5,988 nt of DNA from JBPEXY01 sp052031065 (GTDB taxonomy: Bacteria; Pseudomonadota; Gammaproteobacteria; Immundisolibacterales; Immundisolibacteraceae): the NCBI GenBank assembly GCA_052031065.1, contig JBPEXY010000150.1, positions 1 through 5,988 on the forward strand. The letters run 5' to 3'. Below are positions 1 to 5,988 of the stretch, piece after piece (positions within the stretch are counted from its first letter, which is position 1; each line of letters opens with the position of its first letter). A program made the position numbers and the translations under genes. The notes under the pieces are model-generated. The model saw nothing but the letters and a program-made list of their open reading frames with translations, ran no database searches and was not told the DNA's origin.

Positions 1-570
1 CTAGAGACTACTGAAAACGAGTATAGACTCAGCGTTGATAACCAACCCTTGTCGTCAGTACTATCCACTATCAGCAGCGACAGCGGCATCACCTTTTCGG
101 TCCCCGAGCATATTGGCGCGGAGTCAATTACCATCGATATCGTTGCCGAAGACTGGCAGGGAGTGGCGAAGCAGTTGCTCAGGCCCTACAACACTGCTCT
201 GTTATGGGATAAAAATGGCAAACTACACCACGTCCGGCTACTCGAACAGGGTCAGCAAAATTCGGTTGTGATAGAAGCTTCTAATCCGCTAGTTCAGATG
301 AACGAATATCACGGACCACAGATGGAAGGCTATCCAGAACCGCCCGCAGGGAGCTCCAAACACCCCTTTGGAGTGAAGGCTGATGGCCAGCTCCCAACCA
401 GTCCACCTGCCGACGAGCTCGCGGGGAGTGGCCCCCCAGTGACCAGAGAAGTATCAGTGGATAACGCTTCTTACTCGGGCAAGCGGTCGACGGAAAGCTC
501 CCTGGCAATTAAAAGGAAATTTCTCAAGGGGAAAATGGACGATAGGCGGGAACCCGCCTCTTCACACTGA
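1..570 (+). CDS. STN-domain protein with proline-rich tail, 5' end cut by window
   Basis: The reading frame is open from base 1, so the first candidate start inside the window (TTG at 49) is probably internal and the true start, likely with a signal peptide, lies to the left. 189 residues are visible. Residues 7-82 read like an STN domain (secretin and TonB N-terminal short domain): YRLSVDNQPLSSVLSTIS, then SGITFSVPEHIGAESITID, then a run ending at LLRPYNTALLWD and HHVRLL. In known families this beta-alpha fold sits in the periplasm at the N-terminus of secretins, TonB-dependent receptors and FecR-linked sensors. Here nothing barrel-like follows. Residues 105-150 are rich in Pro, Gly and Ser (PEPPAGSSK, PTSPPADELAGSGPP) and the last 25 are basic and polar, so a disordered tail is likely. 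The gene is convergent with the polysaccharide operon and need not be related to it. The domain call is fairly firm; the function is unknown. Confidence 0.75.
   Translation, partial: LETTENEYRLSVDNQPLSSVLSTISSDSGITFSVPEHIGAESITIDIVAEDWQGVAKQLLRPYNTALLWDKNGKLHHVRLLEQGQQNSVVIEASNPLVQMNEYHGPQMEGYPEPPAGSSKHPFGVKADGQLPTSPPADELAGSGPPVTREVSVDNASYSGKRSTESSLAIKRKFLKGKMDDRREPASSH
544..559. terminator. possible weak bidirectional terminator hairpin
   Basis: A perfect inverted repeat, AGGCGGG-AA-CCCGCCT, gives a 7-bp GC-rich stem (in practice about 6 bp with a four-base loop). It lies in the last codons of the plus-strand gene, about 10 nt before its stop and about 25 nt past the end of the minus-strand operon. 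Its position between two convergent genes suits a shared terminator. No proper U-tract follows on either strand; on the minus side only a short TTTT-containing run comes after some spacing. The hairpin is seen directly; termination is inference. Confidence 0.3.
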
Positions 571-584
571 AGCGGCGATCAGGC

Positions 585-1760
585 TTATGCGGTTGCCTGG
601 TCCAGGGTCTCAGCTAGAACCTCGGCAATTCTCTCCAGAGCATTTTGGCCGAGGGTGGGGTGAACAGGGAACATGAGGCTGGTTTCCCCTAGCTCCACGG
701 CGACCGGCAATCTTTTTGCAGGACGCCAGGGCGAACCGTCAAACGCTTTCTCGCGATATACCTCTGAACAGGAGCCAGAAAAGCACGGAACTCCCTGAGC
801 TACAAACTGCTGAATGATACGATCACGGTTCCACCCGCGATTCAACACTTCGGGCACCACAAACAGGTAGCATTTATAAGCTCCGTGGACTACTCGCGCA
901 GGAACCTCAGGAACTCTTAGCCCGGGTAACTTTCGGGCACAATCCCACAGAAAATTGCTATTTCTAAGCCTCTGCCTGTTCCACTCAGGAAGACGTTTTA
1001 ACTGCAGACGTCCAATCGCTGACTGCATTTCCGTAAGTCGCCAGTTGGTCCCAAATGATTCATGCAACCAGCGAAAACCTGGCGGGTGTTCACGCTGAAA
1101 CACGGCCCCCCAATCTTTGCCGTGATCCTTGTATGACCACATCCGTGACCACAGTTCGTCATCATTGACAGTAACCATGCCCCCTTCACCGCCGGTGGTC
1201 ATTATTTTATCCTGACAGAAGGACCAGACCCCGACATGGCCCAGAGACCCGACTGACGCTCCATCAATAAATGCGCCGTGTGATTGGGCGCAATCTTCGA
1301 TTACTTTTATCCCGTTGAGCTCGGCGTATTCCACAATCTCCGGCATATCACAGGGCCAGCCAGCAAGGTGCACGGCTATGATCGCTTTGGTCTGAGCAGT
1401 TTTCACCGCCGCAATGGTAGCGACGGTAATGTTCTGTGAGTCCCGATCTACGTCCGCAAAAACCGGAGTAGCACCAACCAGGATGATAGCGCTGACTGAT
1501 GCAATGAACGTTCTCGGCGTTACGATAACCTCATCGCCGGCACCAATTCCCAGGCCAATGAGCGCCAGCTCCAGCGCAACAGAACCGTTGGCGACCGCTA
1601 TTGCGTGTCGCGTACCACAGTATTGGGCAAACTCTGCCTCAAAGTTCTTCCCTTCGTCCCCGGTCCAGTAATTGACACGATTGGATAGCAACACCGAGCT
1701 TACCCGCTGCGCCTCCTCTTCTGTAAAACTCGGCCAGTTATCAAACTGAAAGTTATCCAA
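585..1760 (-). CDS. DegT/DnrJ/EryC1/StrS family PLP-dependent sugar aminotransferase
   Basis: Predicted cytoplasmic enzyme that transfers an amino group, usually from glutamate, to a keto-sugar nucleotide. Its 391 residues are typical of the family. The fold-type I motifs are present: the phosphate-binding turn ANGSVAL (57-63), VIEDCAQSHGA (153-163) with Asp156 for the pyridine nitrogen, and WSFCQDKIMTTGGEGG (179-194) with Lys185 as the expected Schiff-base lysine. GTNWRLTEMQSAIGRLQL (237-254) matches the conserved C-terminal-half signature. The start is TTG at 1758-1760: upstream is only one codon before the preceding gene's stop, the next Met is far inside the fold, and a good ribosome site sits just ahead. 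It lies directly after an initiating sugar transferase, a pairing known from bacillosamine (PglC/PglE) and AADGal (WcfS/WcfR) loci. The exact keto-sugar substrate cannot be read from the sequence; a perosamine- or WbpE-like role is also possible. Confidence 0.92.
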   Translation of the reverse strand: MDNFQFDNWPSFTEEEAQRVSSVLLSNRVNYWTGDEGKNFEAEFAQYCGTRHAIAVANGSVALELALIGLGIGAGDEVIVTPRTFIASVSAIILVGATPVFADVDRDSQNITVATIAAVKTAQTKAIIAVHLAGWPCDMPEIVEYAELNGIKVIEDCAQSHGAFIDGASVGSLGHVGVWSFCQDKIMTTGGEGGMVTVNDDELWSRMWSYKDHGKDWGAVFQREHPPGFRWLHESFGTNWRLTEMQSAIGRLQLKRLPEWNRQRLRNSNFLWDCARKLPGLRVPEVPARVVHGAYKCYLFVVPEVLNRGWNRDRIIQQFVAQGVPCFSGSCSEVYREKAFDGSPWRPAKRLPVAVELGETSLMFPVHPTLGQNALERIAEVLAETLDQATA

Positions 1761-1763
1761 ATC

Positions 1764-1770
1764 TCACCCC
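1764..1770 (-). promoter_or_regulatory. Shine-Dalgarno site of the aminotransferase, overlapping the upstream stop
   Basis: On the minus strand GGGGTGA matches seven of the eight bases of the ideal GGAGGTGA and stands 3 nt before the TTG start at 1760. Its last three bases are the TGA stop of the sugar transferase gene. Termination and re-initiation are therefore likely coupled. This site is the main reason for accepting the non-ATG start of the aminotransferase. Confidence 0.6.
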
Positions 1771-2399
1771 ATGATTGTTTGCCAGATGCAGGCCAGGTCT
1801 TTGCGGAAACTGTAGTCGCGAATGTAGTCGAGGTTTACCCGAACCTTGTCGGGATAGATAACATCCCGGTTGTACTGTTCGGGGTCTAGTTGTTCAGCGA
1901 GCAACTGCTCTTCCTGTCGATACTTGAGGGTCGCAGGGCCGGTAATTCCCGGTCGCACCGACAGTACGGCGCGCTCGTCACCCGCCAGGTGGTCGGCAAA
2001 GCCAGTGACGTCTGGCCGCGGACCGACAAAACTCATGCTCCCCCAAACAACGTTGATCAGCTGTGGCAGTTCGTCGAGTTTGTAGTTGCGCATGAACCCA
2101 CCTATTCTGGTAATCCGGGCATCGTTTGCGGTAGTGACTGTTGTCTCTAAGCGGCCACTGGATACCTGCCGCATGGTTCTGATCTTGACAACCCTGAAGG
2201 GTTTGCCATGCCGACCAATCCGCTGCTGTACAAAAAATCCGCTGGTGCCCGTATCAATGGTTGCGACGATGAAGGTGATCACGATTACCGGACCGAAAAC
2301 TATCAGGCCGGCAACTCCGACGATTAGATCAAAAGCCCTTTTGATGAACTTCTGCCGGCAAGTTAGCCCTTTATATTGTGACCAATCCTGTTCCGTCAT
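1764..2399 (-). CDS. initiating sugar-phosphate transferase (PglC/WcaJ-type, bacterial sugar transferase family)
   Basis: Expected to transfer a sugar-1-phosphate from a UDP-sugar to undecaprenyl phosphate on the inner membrane, the first committed step of glycan assembly. The 211 residues match the short monotopic PglC-like form rather than the roughly 460-residue WcaJ/WbaP form with extra membrane helices. A hydrophobic segment at about 22-46 contains a central Gly-Pro (36-37), as in the re-entrant helix of PglC. Further family motifs are FVQQRIGRHGKPFRVVKIRTM (56-76), ITRIGGFMRNYKLDELPQL (96-114) with the catalytic Asp109-Glu110 pair, GSMSFVGPRPD (120-130) and RPGITGPATLKYR (149-161). Its ATG overlaps the sulfotransferase stop as ATGA and has no clear ribosome site of its own, pointing to translational coupling. 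The sugar it uses is unknown; the adjacent aminotransferase hints at an amino-dideoxy sugar, as for PglC and WcfS. Confidence 0.93.
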   Translation of the reverse strand: MTEQDWSQYKGLTCRQKFIKRAFDLIVGVAGLIVFGPVIVITFIVATIDTGTSGFFVQQRIGRHGKPFRVVKIRTMRQVSSGRLETTVTTANDARITRIGGFMRNYKLDELPQLINVVWGSMSFVGPRPDVTGFADHLAGDERAVLSVRPGITGPATLKYRQEEQLLAEQLDPEQYNRDVIYPDKVRVNLDYIRDYSFRKDLACIWQTIMG

Positions 2400-3226
2400 C
2401 GGTCAAGAATGTTTTCAATTTCCGCAAGAACTTTCTCATCGAGGCCCTTTTTACCGAGTCCGACACTGTCCTGGCGCACACCTGCAACAGCTTGATCAAT
2501 CTGATCGTCAGCAACAGGGACCTGCAAGAAAGCGCAAATTCCCTTGAGCTGAGTGACCGGATTACTGACAAAGTCTTCGTAGCGAACTTCGATCCATCTG
2601 TTCGCCGGAATAGCTTGCTGGGCCTCCCGGCTGCGTTCTACGCACGCTCGCCACTGCATAGCGGAAATTTCTGCAACACTTCTGGTTTTCGCCAATTCCT
2701 GCATGCCTGAAAATTTTGGGCCCCAGGTGGACACACTATTTTCCGAGGAGAGTAATTTATGTAGCCGGTTAGCGAGGTAATTGCCGGCGTAGTACGGCAA
2801 GTCCACCAGGGGGACAAAACGAGCTTTTCTTAAGACATAAAGCAGGTTGAGTGGGGCCCTCCAGCGTTTTATCGCTGATGCGGCTGCATCGGTCCCTGAT
2901 CGTCGGATAAAAATATATTTAGCGTCCGGCAGTACCCGGTCTACGAATTCGACCCGTAAAGCGTTGGCGCAGGTTTTCTCCACCAGATAAGTCACCCCAA
3001 GGCGATTGCGCATACGCTCAAACTGGCAGCGTATATATCCGCAAACCTTCGGCGTAGCGAGTTCAGCTGGAAACTCATCAGTTGGGAAAGCCCTGTTTCC
3101 ATGTCTCCAGATATAGTTAATTTCGTCACAGGGCCAGGTACCAAAATCCGGTAGTGCCGCCAGCACATCACGCAACATGTTGGTACCCGAACGCGGTGCT
3201 CCAATAATGACGACGGGCTGGATCAT
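2396..3226 (-). CDS. PAPS-dependent sulfotransferase family protein
   Basis: Predicted to move sulfate from 3'-phosphoadenylyl sulfate (PAPS) to a hydroxyl, most likely on a sugar of the glycan made by this operon. The N-terminus has the 5'-phosphosulfate-binding loop, IIGAPRSGTNML (7-18). The 3'-phosphate-binding region is YIFIRRSGTDAAASAIKRW (104-122), with Arg109 and Ser117 in the expected places. VRYEDFVSNP (214-223) is the late family motif that follows the core. At 276 residues it fits a compact single-domain sulfotransferase (Sulfotransfer_3-like). There is no signal peptide and no clear membrane helix, so it should act in the cytoplasm. The ATG at 3226 opens directly into the first beta strand and lies 9 nt after the glycosyltransferase stop; no strong ribosome site is visible. 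The family call is strong. The acceptor is inferred only from the neighbouring genes and could also be a lipid or protein. Confidence 0.88.
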   Translation of the reverse strand: MIQPVVIIGAPRSGTNMLRDVLAALPDFGTWPCDEINYIWRHGNRAFPTDEFPAELATPKVCGYIRCQFERMRNRLGVTYLVEKTCANALRVEFVDRVLPDAKYIFIRRSGTDAAASAIKRWRAPLNLLYVLRKARFVPLVDLPYYAGNYLANRLHKLLSSENSVSTWGPKFSGMQELAKTRSVAEISAMQWRACVERSREAQQAIPANRWIEVRYEDFVSNPVTQLKGICAFLQVPVADDQIDQAVAGVRQDSVGLGKKGLDEKVLAEIENILDR

Positions 3227-3235
3227 CGTAAAATT

Positions 3236-4468
3236 CTATTCTGCTTTGGTCTGAAGATCGGCCAGTAGTGCTGACCAGCGGGGCAACACCACTGTTGCTG
3301 AAAACTCACTGTCTGCCAAGCTTCTGGCGTTTTCCCCCATACGCTTTAATTTGTCTGGATTTTCCAGCAGTTCGCTGATTGCCTGTTTGATTGCGTCCCG
3401 ATCGCCCGGGTTGGCGACGACACCAACATCATTTTGCAGAATCGTCGCCGCCAGTTGGGAATCAACCTCGACCATTCCAAACAACGGCTTACCCTGCGCC
3501 AGGTAGGTCATGGTTTTGCTCGGGTAAGCATAACGAAAAATATCGGGTACCAAGGTCACTAGACAGAGGTCAGCTGACCTGATGCACGCTTTTGCCACTC
3601 CCAGGGGCTGGTGGCCTACAAACCTGACCTGACGATCAAGTTGATCCCCTGCTAATGTTTGTAATGTCTCCCTGGCTTTTCCGTCACCCAGAAACAGTAG
3701 CTCCAGATTGCTATTCGCAAAGTCTTGCTGCACCACCTCGAGCACCTGCTCCAGACCCTGAAATCTGCCGATATTACCGGCAAAGAGAATCCGAAAAACG
3801 CCCGCCGGTTTGACCAGATCGGCGGGAAGCTGGGGGTCATTCTGCACTTTCTCAAAATCGGGGAGTTCAAAATTATTAATGACTTCTATTCGCCACGGCT
3901 GCCTGTGATCTCGCTGACGCAACGACTCCGCCATGTCCTCTGACAGAACCACTACCCTGGCCGCGAACTCACAGGTTCTGGCATCGATGTACCGCAGCCA
4001 GCGAAATAGCAGCGGATGGGAAAACTCTCCTGAAATCCGGCCAATCTCAGGATGCAGGTCCATGCAGTGATAGATCATTCGTGCGCCACTCATTGCGGCA
4101 GCTACACGCACCGCCCATCCCAGCAGCACTGGCGGTGCTGTTGACACCATAATGACGTCATAACGGCGGTTACGGTACACATGCCGCCAGATAGCCAGCA
4201 CGAACAGAACTACATTAAGTAATCGAGCCAGTTTCCTGCCATGTTCAGATAGCAGACTAATCCGTGTTACTCGGATACCCTCCAGCAACTCAGTCGGCGC
4301 TGCGGACAGCTGACTGGAGCTGGATTTATAGGAAGGCTGGGTCGAAAATACATCCACAGCATGCCCGTCACCCACCCATCGGGTGGCGATCATCCTCAGC
4401 ATTGACGCGTAGGGAGGGGAATCAGGCCAAAAATAGCGGTGAATGGCCAGAATACGGAGCTTAGGCAT
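3236..4468 (-). CDS. wbuB: GT4-family glycosyltransferase, WbuB-like (putative L-fucosamine transferase)
   Basis: GT-B fold glycosyltransferase predicted to add N-acetyl-L-fucosamine to the lipid-linked glycan at the cytoplasmic face of the inner membrane. I use ATG at 4468 (410 residues, MPKLRILAIHRYFWPD), which begins at the first Rossmann strand as in WbuB relatives. A TTG at 4513 would extend the protein by 15 unconserved residues and overlap the upstream gene by 34 nt. The C-terminal donor domain shows FAGNIGRFQGLEQVLEVV (229-246), LLFLGDG (257-263) and YPSKTMTYLAQGKPLFGMVE (315-334), the retaining GT4 nucleotide-sugar-binding region. Hydrophobic patches at about 83-95 and 112-127 suit membrane association. 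It follows the 2-epimerase by 11 nt, the same order as fnlC-wbuB in E. coli O26-type clusters. The family is secure; the donor sugar is inferred from this gene order. Confidence 0.88.
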   Translation of the reverse strand: MPKLRILAIHRYFWPDSPPYASMLRMIATRWVGDGHAVDVFSTQPSYKSSSSQLSAAPTELLEGIRVTRISLLSEHGRKLARLLNVVLFVLAIWRHVYRNRRYDVIMVSTAPPVLLGWAVRVAAAMSGARMIYHCMDLHPEIGRISGEFSHPLLFRWLRYIDARTCEFAARVVVLSEDMAESLRQRDHRQPWRIEVINNFELPDFEKVQNDPQLPADLVKPAGVFRILFAGNIGRFQGLEQVLEVVQQDFANSNLELLFLGDGKARETLQTLAGDQLDRQVRFVGHQPLGVAKACIRSADLCLVTLVPDIFRYAYPSKTMTYLAQGKPLFGMVEVDSQLAATILQNDVGVVANPGDRDAIKQAISELLENPDKLKRMGENARSLADSEFSATVVLPRWSALLADLQTKAE

Positions 4469-4479
4469 CCGCAATCGCT

Positions 4480-5625
4480 TTAGACATAATCGTGTTTGCG
4501 TATGCCATTCCAAAGGTTGCTGAGTCGTGCAGTACCCAATATGAGACGAACCACCCGTTGTGAAACATTATCAATCTGATAGTCAACCGGCACCGACGGT
4601 ATCTGACCACTGTGATAATCCTCGGTGACTGTTAAAACTGCCGATTCAATTACCTGCTGATCCAGCCCGGTCAGGACAATACTTCCAGTGTCGAGCCCTT
4701 CGGGTCGCTCCATCGACCGCCGGACCGTCACAGCGGGGAATCCCAGCAGAGATGACTCCTCGGTAATGGTGCCGCTGTCTGAGAGAACACAAAACGCCTC
4801 TTGCTGCAGGCGGTTATAGTCAAGAAATCCGAATGGTTTAGCAAATTGCACACCGGGCATCTGGTAGTTATCGCCGAGCGCCTCCAGACGGTTACGTGTC
4901 CTGGGGTGGGTTGATACCACCACCTGTCTACCAAAGTTTTGATGCAGGTCTCCAAGCATTTCCAGTAGCATTTTCAGATCTTCCCTGCTGTCAACATTTT
5001 CTTCCCGATGCAGACTGACGAGAAAATAGTCGCGAGCAGCGAGACCGAGTTCGGACAATACCTGAGAATTGCCTATGGCATCCGCGTAATGGTCGAGCAC
5101 CTCTTTCATCGGTGAACCAGTGAGGTAGATTCTCCGCTGCGGAATGCCCTCAGCGATCAGATGACGACGGGCATGTTCTGTATAGACGAGATTGAAATCG
5201 CTGAGGTGATCGGCAATGCGGCGGTTCACCTCTTCGGGAACATTGGCATCAAAACTCCTGTTTCCCGCTTCCATATGGTAGACCGGTATTTTCAGACGTT
5301 TCGCCATAATGACTGCAATGGAGCTATTGGTATCACCGAGAATGAGCACAGCATCCGGACGGCATTCCCGAAGTATTTTTTCGGCTTCTATCAGAGTATT
5401 GCCCAGCATACTACCCAGCGACGAAGCATCGACCCCCAGGTAGATGTCTGGCACTCTCAGAGCGAGATCATTAAAAAAAACTTCGTTGAGCTCGTAGTCA
5501 TAGTTCTGCCCTGTGTGCACCAAAATGTGGTCAGTTACCTGGTCCAATGCCGGAATAACCCTTGATAACCGAATGATCTCCGGCCGCGTACCAAGGATGG
5601 TCATCACCTTTAATTTGTTGCTCAT
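4480..5625 (-). CDS. fnlC: UDP-sugar 2-epimerase, FnlC/WbjD/Cap5G type (last step to UDP-L-FucNAc)
   Basis: Non-hydrolysing, WecB-like epimerase in the cytoplasm. In the FnlABC/WbjBCD pathway it inverts C2 of UDP-N-acetyl-L-pneumosamine to give UDP-N-acetyl-L-fucosamine. Its 381 residues match the family. Motifs in order: ILGTRPEIIRL (10-20), LILGDTNSS (94-102), YHMEAGNRSFD (116-126), PEEVNRRIADH (130-140), SLHREENVDS (204-213), STHPRTRNRL (239-248), LSDSGTITEES (281-291) and RPEGLDTGS (307-315). The acidic residues Asp98, Glu119 and Glu131 and His206 lie where the WecB family has its catalytic and binding residues. The ATG at 5625 comes one base after the stop of the preceding gene, with GGCGGATGAG just ahead. 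The cupin-bearing FnlB relative next door favours the FucNAc branch over ManNAc production (WecB) or the related WbvD role in L-QuiNAc synthesis. Confidence 0.93.
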   Translation of the reverse strand: MSNKLKVMTILGTRPEIIRLSRVIPALDQVTDHILVHTGQNYDYELNEVFFNDLALRVPDIYLGVDASSLGSMLGNTLIEAEKILRECRPDAVLILGDTNSSIAVIMAKRLKIPVYHMEAGNRSFDANVPEEVNRRIADHLSDFNLVYTEHARRHLIAEGIPQRRIYLTGSPMKEVLDHYADAIGNSQVLSELGLAARDYFLVSLHREENVDSREDLKMLLEMLGDLHQNFGRQVVVSTHPRTRNRLEALGDNYQMPGVQFAKPFGFLDYNRLQQEAFCVLSDSGTITEESSLLGFPAVTVRRSMERPEGLDTGSIVLTGLDQQVIESAVLTVTEDYHSGQIPSVPVDYQIDNVSQRVVRLILGTARLSNLWNGIRKHDYV

Positions 5626-5626
5626 C

Positions 5627-5988
5627 TCATCCGCCGTGAATCACCGGCTCAGCCCAGGTGTCGGGTTGTTCCGGGTTAAAAATTTCGTGTGACCAAAAAA
5701 ATGTTAGCAGTTCACCCTTACCAACATTGGTAATGCTGTGCGTGTGCAATGTCGGCATGTCGATGAAAACCGGCTGCTCGCCAGATACGCTAAATCTAAC
5801 GACCTGCTCATCAAATAGTCGGCGTAACCTGATTTCAGCCTGCCCGGAGACGACTAGAAACCTTTCCACTTTGTGGTGGTGAAAATGGTTACCCCGAGTC
5901 ACACCAGGGACGGTTGATGAAAAGAAAGCCTGACCGCCGTGCTCACTTTTTACCGCCTCAAATAACCATCCACGCTGGTCGGTATGGC
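5627..5988 (-). CDS. fnlB: C-terminal cupin domain of FnlB/WbjC/Cap5F reductase-epimerase, 5' part beyond window
   Basis: The frame stays open to the right edge: above the GTG at 5902 it reads TDQRGWLFEAVKSEHGGQAF and then FSSTVPG, matching the conserved lead-in of this domain. The GTG is therefore internal. 119 residues are visible. They form a cupin with GNHFHHHKVERF (32-43), probable metal ligands His34, His36 and Glu41, MPTLHTHSITNVG (77-89), and the family ending TFFWSHEIFNPEQPDTW (95-111). In Cap5F and WbjC this domain epimerises C3 of the 4-keto-6-deoxy UDP-amino sugar. The missing N-terminal SDR domain, about 250 residues, then reduces C4 with NADPH to give UDP-L-PneNAc. The product feeds the 2-epimerase, which starts one base after this stop. 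fnlA (4,6-dehydratase/5-epimerase) would be expected further right. A stand-alone cupin is not excluded, but the lead-in sequence argues against it. Confidence 0.88.
   Translation of the reverse strand, partial: HTDQRGWLFEAVKSEHGGQAFFSSTVPGVTRGNHFHHHKVERFLVVSGQAEIRLRRLFDEQVVRFSVSGEQPVFIDMPTLHTHSITNVGKGELLTFFWSHEIFNPEQPDTWAEPVIHGG

Noticed and set aside
49..570. Complete 173-residue plus-strand gene starting at TTG 49
   Set aside because: The frame is open to base 1, and the STN domain's first strand (YRLSVDNQPL) is encoded before the TTG.
2086..2547. Plus-strand 153-codon open frame across the sugar transferase and sulfotransferase junction
   Set aside because: It is antisense to two well-supported genes with conserved motifs, and its translation has no recognisable domain.
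3567..3580. Perfect 14-bp palindrome AGGTCAGCTGACCT that could be an operator
   Set aside because: It lies within the glycosyltransferase coding sequence. One palindrome of this length is not unexpected by chance in 6 kb, and there is no promoter nearby.
5161..5565. Plus-strand 134-codon open frame opposite the 2-epimerase gene
   Set aside because: It is antisense to a gene with full family motifs, its translation resembles no known protein, and it has no operon context. It is a shadow frame.
4480..5625. Assignment as WecB (UDP-GlcNAc 2-epimerase for ManNAc synthesis)
   Set aside because: The motifs are shared with WecB, but the immediately upstream FnlB-type cupin and downstream WbuB-like gene fit the FucNAc pathway better, and no WecC-like dehydrogenase is present in the window.
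5627..5902. Complete stand-alone 91-residue cupin gene starting at GTG 5902
   Set aside because: The frame continues open to the window edge and its upstream residues match the conserved lead-in of the FnlB/WbjC C-terminal domain, so this is the end of a longer gene.

Overview
The window is the downstream end of a surface-polysaccharide (O-antigen, capsule or exopolysaccharide) biosynthesis operon. It lies on the minus strand and fills about positions 588 to 5988. A single unrelated-looking gene on the plus strand converges on it from the left edge. Base composition is moderate, and the protein sequences resemble those of Gram-negative bacteria. The STN-type domain and the fnl/wbj-type pathway fit a gammaproteobacterium, perhaps an environmental or marine one. 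That placement is inference; no ribosomal or other taxonomic marker is present.

The operon is read right to left. It starts inside a gene cut by the right edge: the C-terminal cupin domain of an FnlB/WbjC/Cap5F-type reductase-epimerase. Next come an FnlC/WbjD/Cap5G-type UDP-sugar 2-epimerase, a GT4-family glycosyltransferase resembling WbuB, a PAPS-type sulfotransferase, a PglC/WcaJ-type initiating sugar-phosphate transferase, and a DegT/DnrJ/EryC1/StrS PLP aminotransferase. Successive genes are 1 nt, 11 nt and 9 nt apart, then overlap by 4 nt (ATGA), then lie 3 nt apart, so they almost certainly share one transcript. The promoter must lie beyond the right edge.

Taken together, the first two genes make UDP-N-acetyl-L-fucosamine, and the GT4 enzyme probably transfers it. 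The sugar transferase would load the first sugar phosphate onto undecaprenyl phosphate at the inner membrane. The aminotransferase would supply an amino-dideoxy sugar, possibly that first sugar. The sulfotransferase would add sulfate to the glycan or its carrier-linked precursor. The glycan is therefore predicted to be amino-sugar-rich and sulfated. No flippase, polymerase or export gene is visible.

The plus-strand gene at the left edge has lost its 5' end to the window boundary. It encodes an STN (secretin/TonB short N-terminal) domain followed only by a proline-rich, probably disordered tail, with no secretin or receptor barrel. Its stop lies 14 nt from the end of the operon. A short GC-rich hairpin sits just inside its 3' end. 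There are no gene-free stretches over 300 bases, and I see no RNA gene, mobile element, CRISPR array or attachment site.
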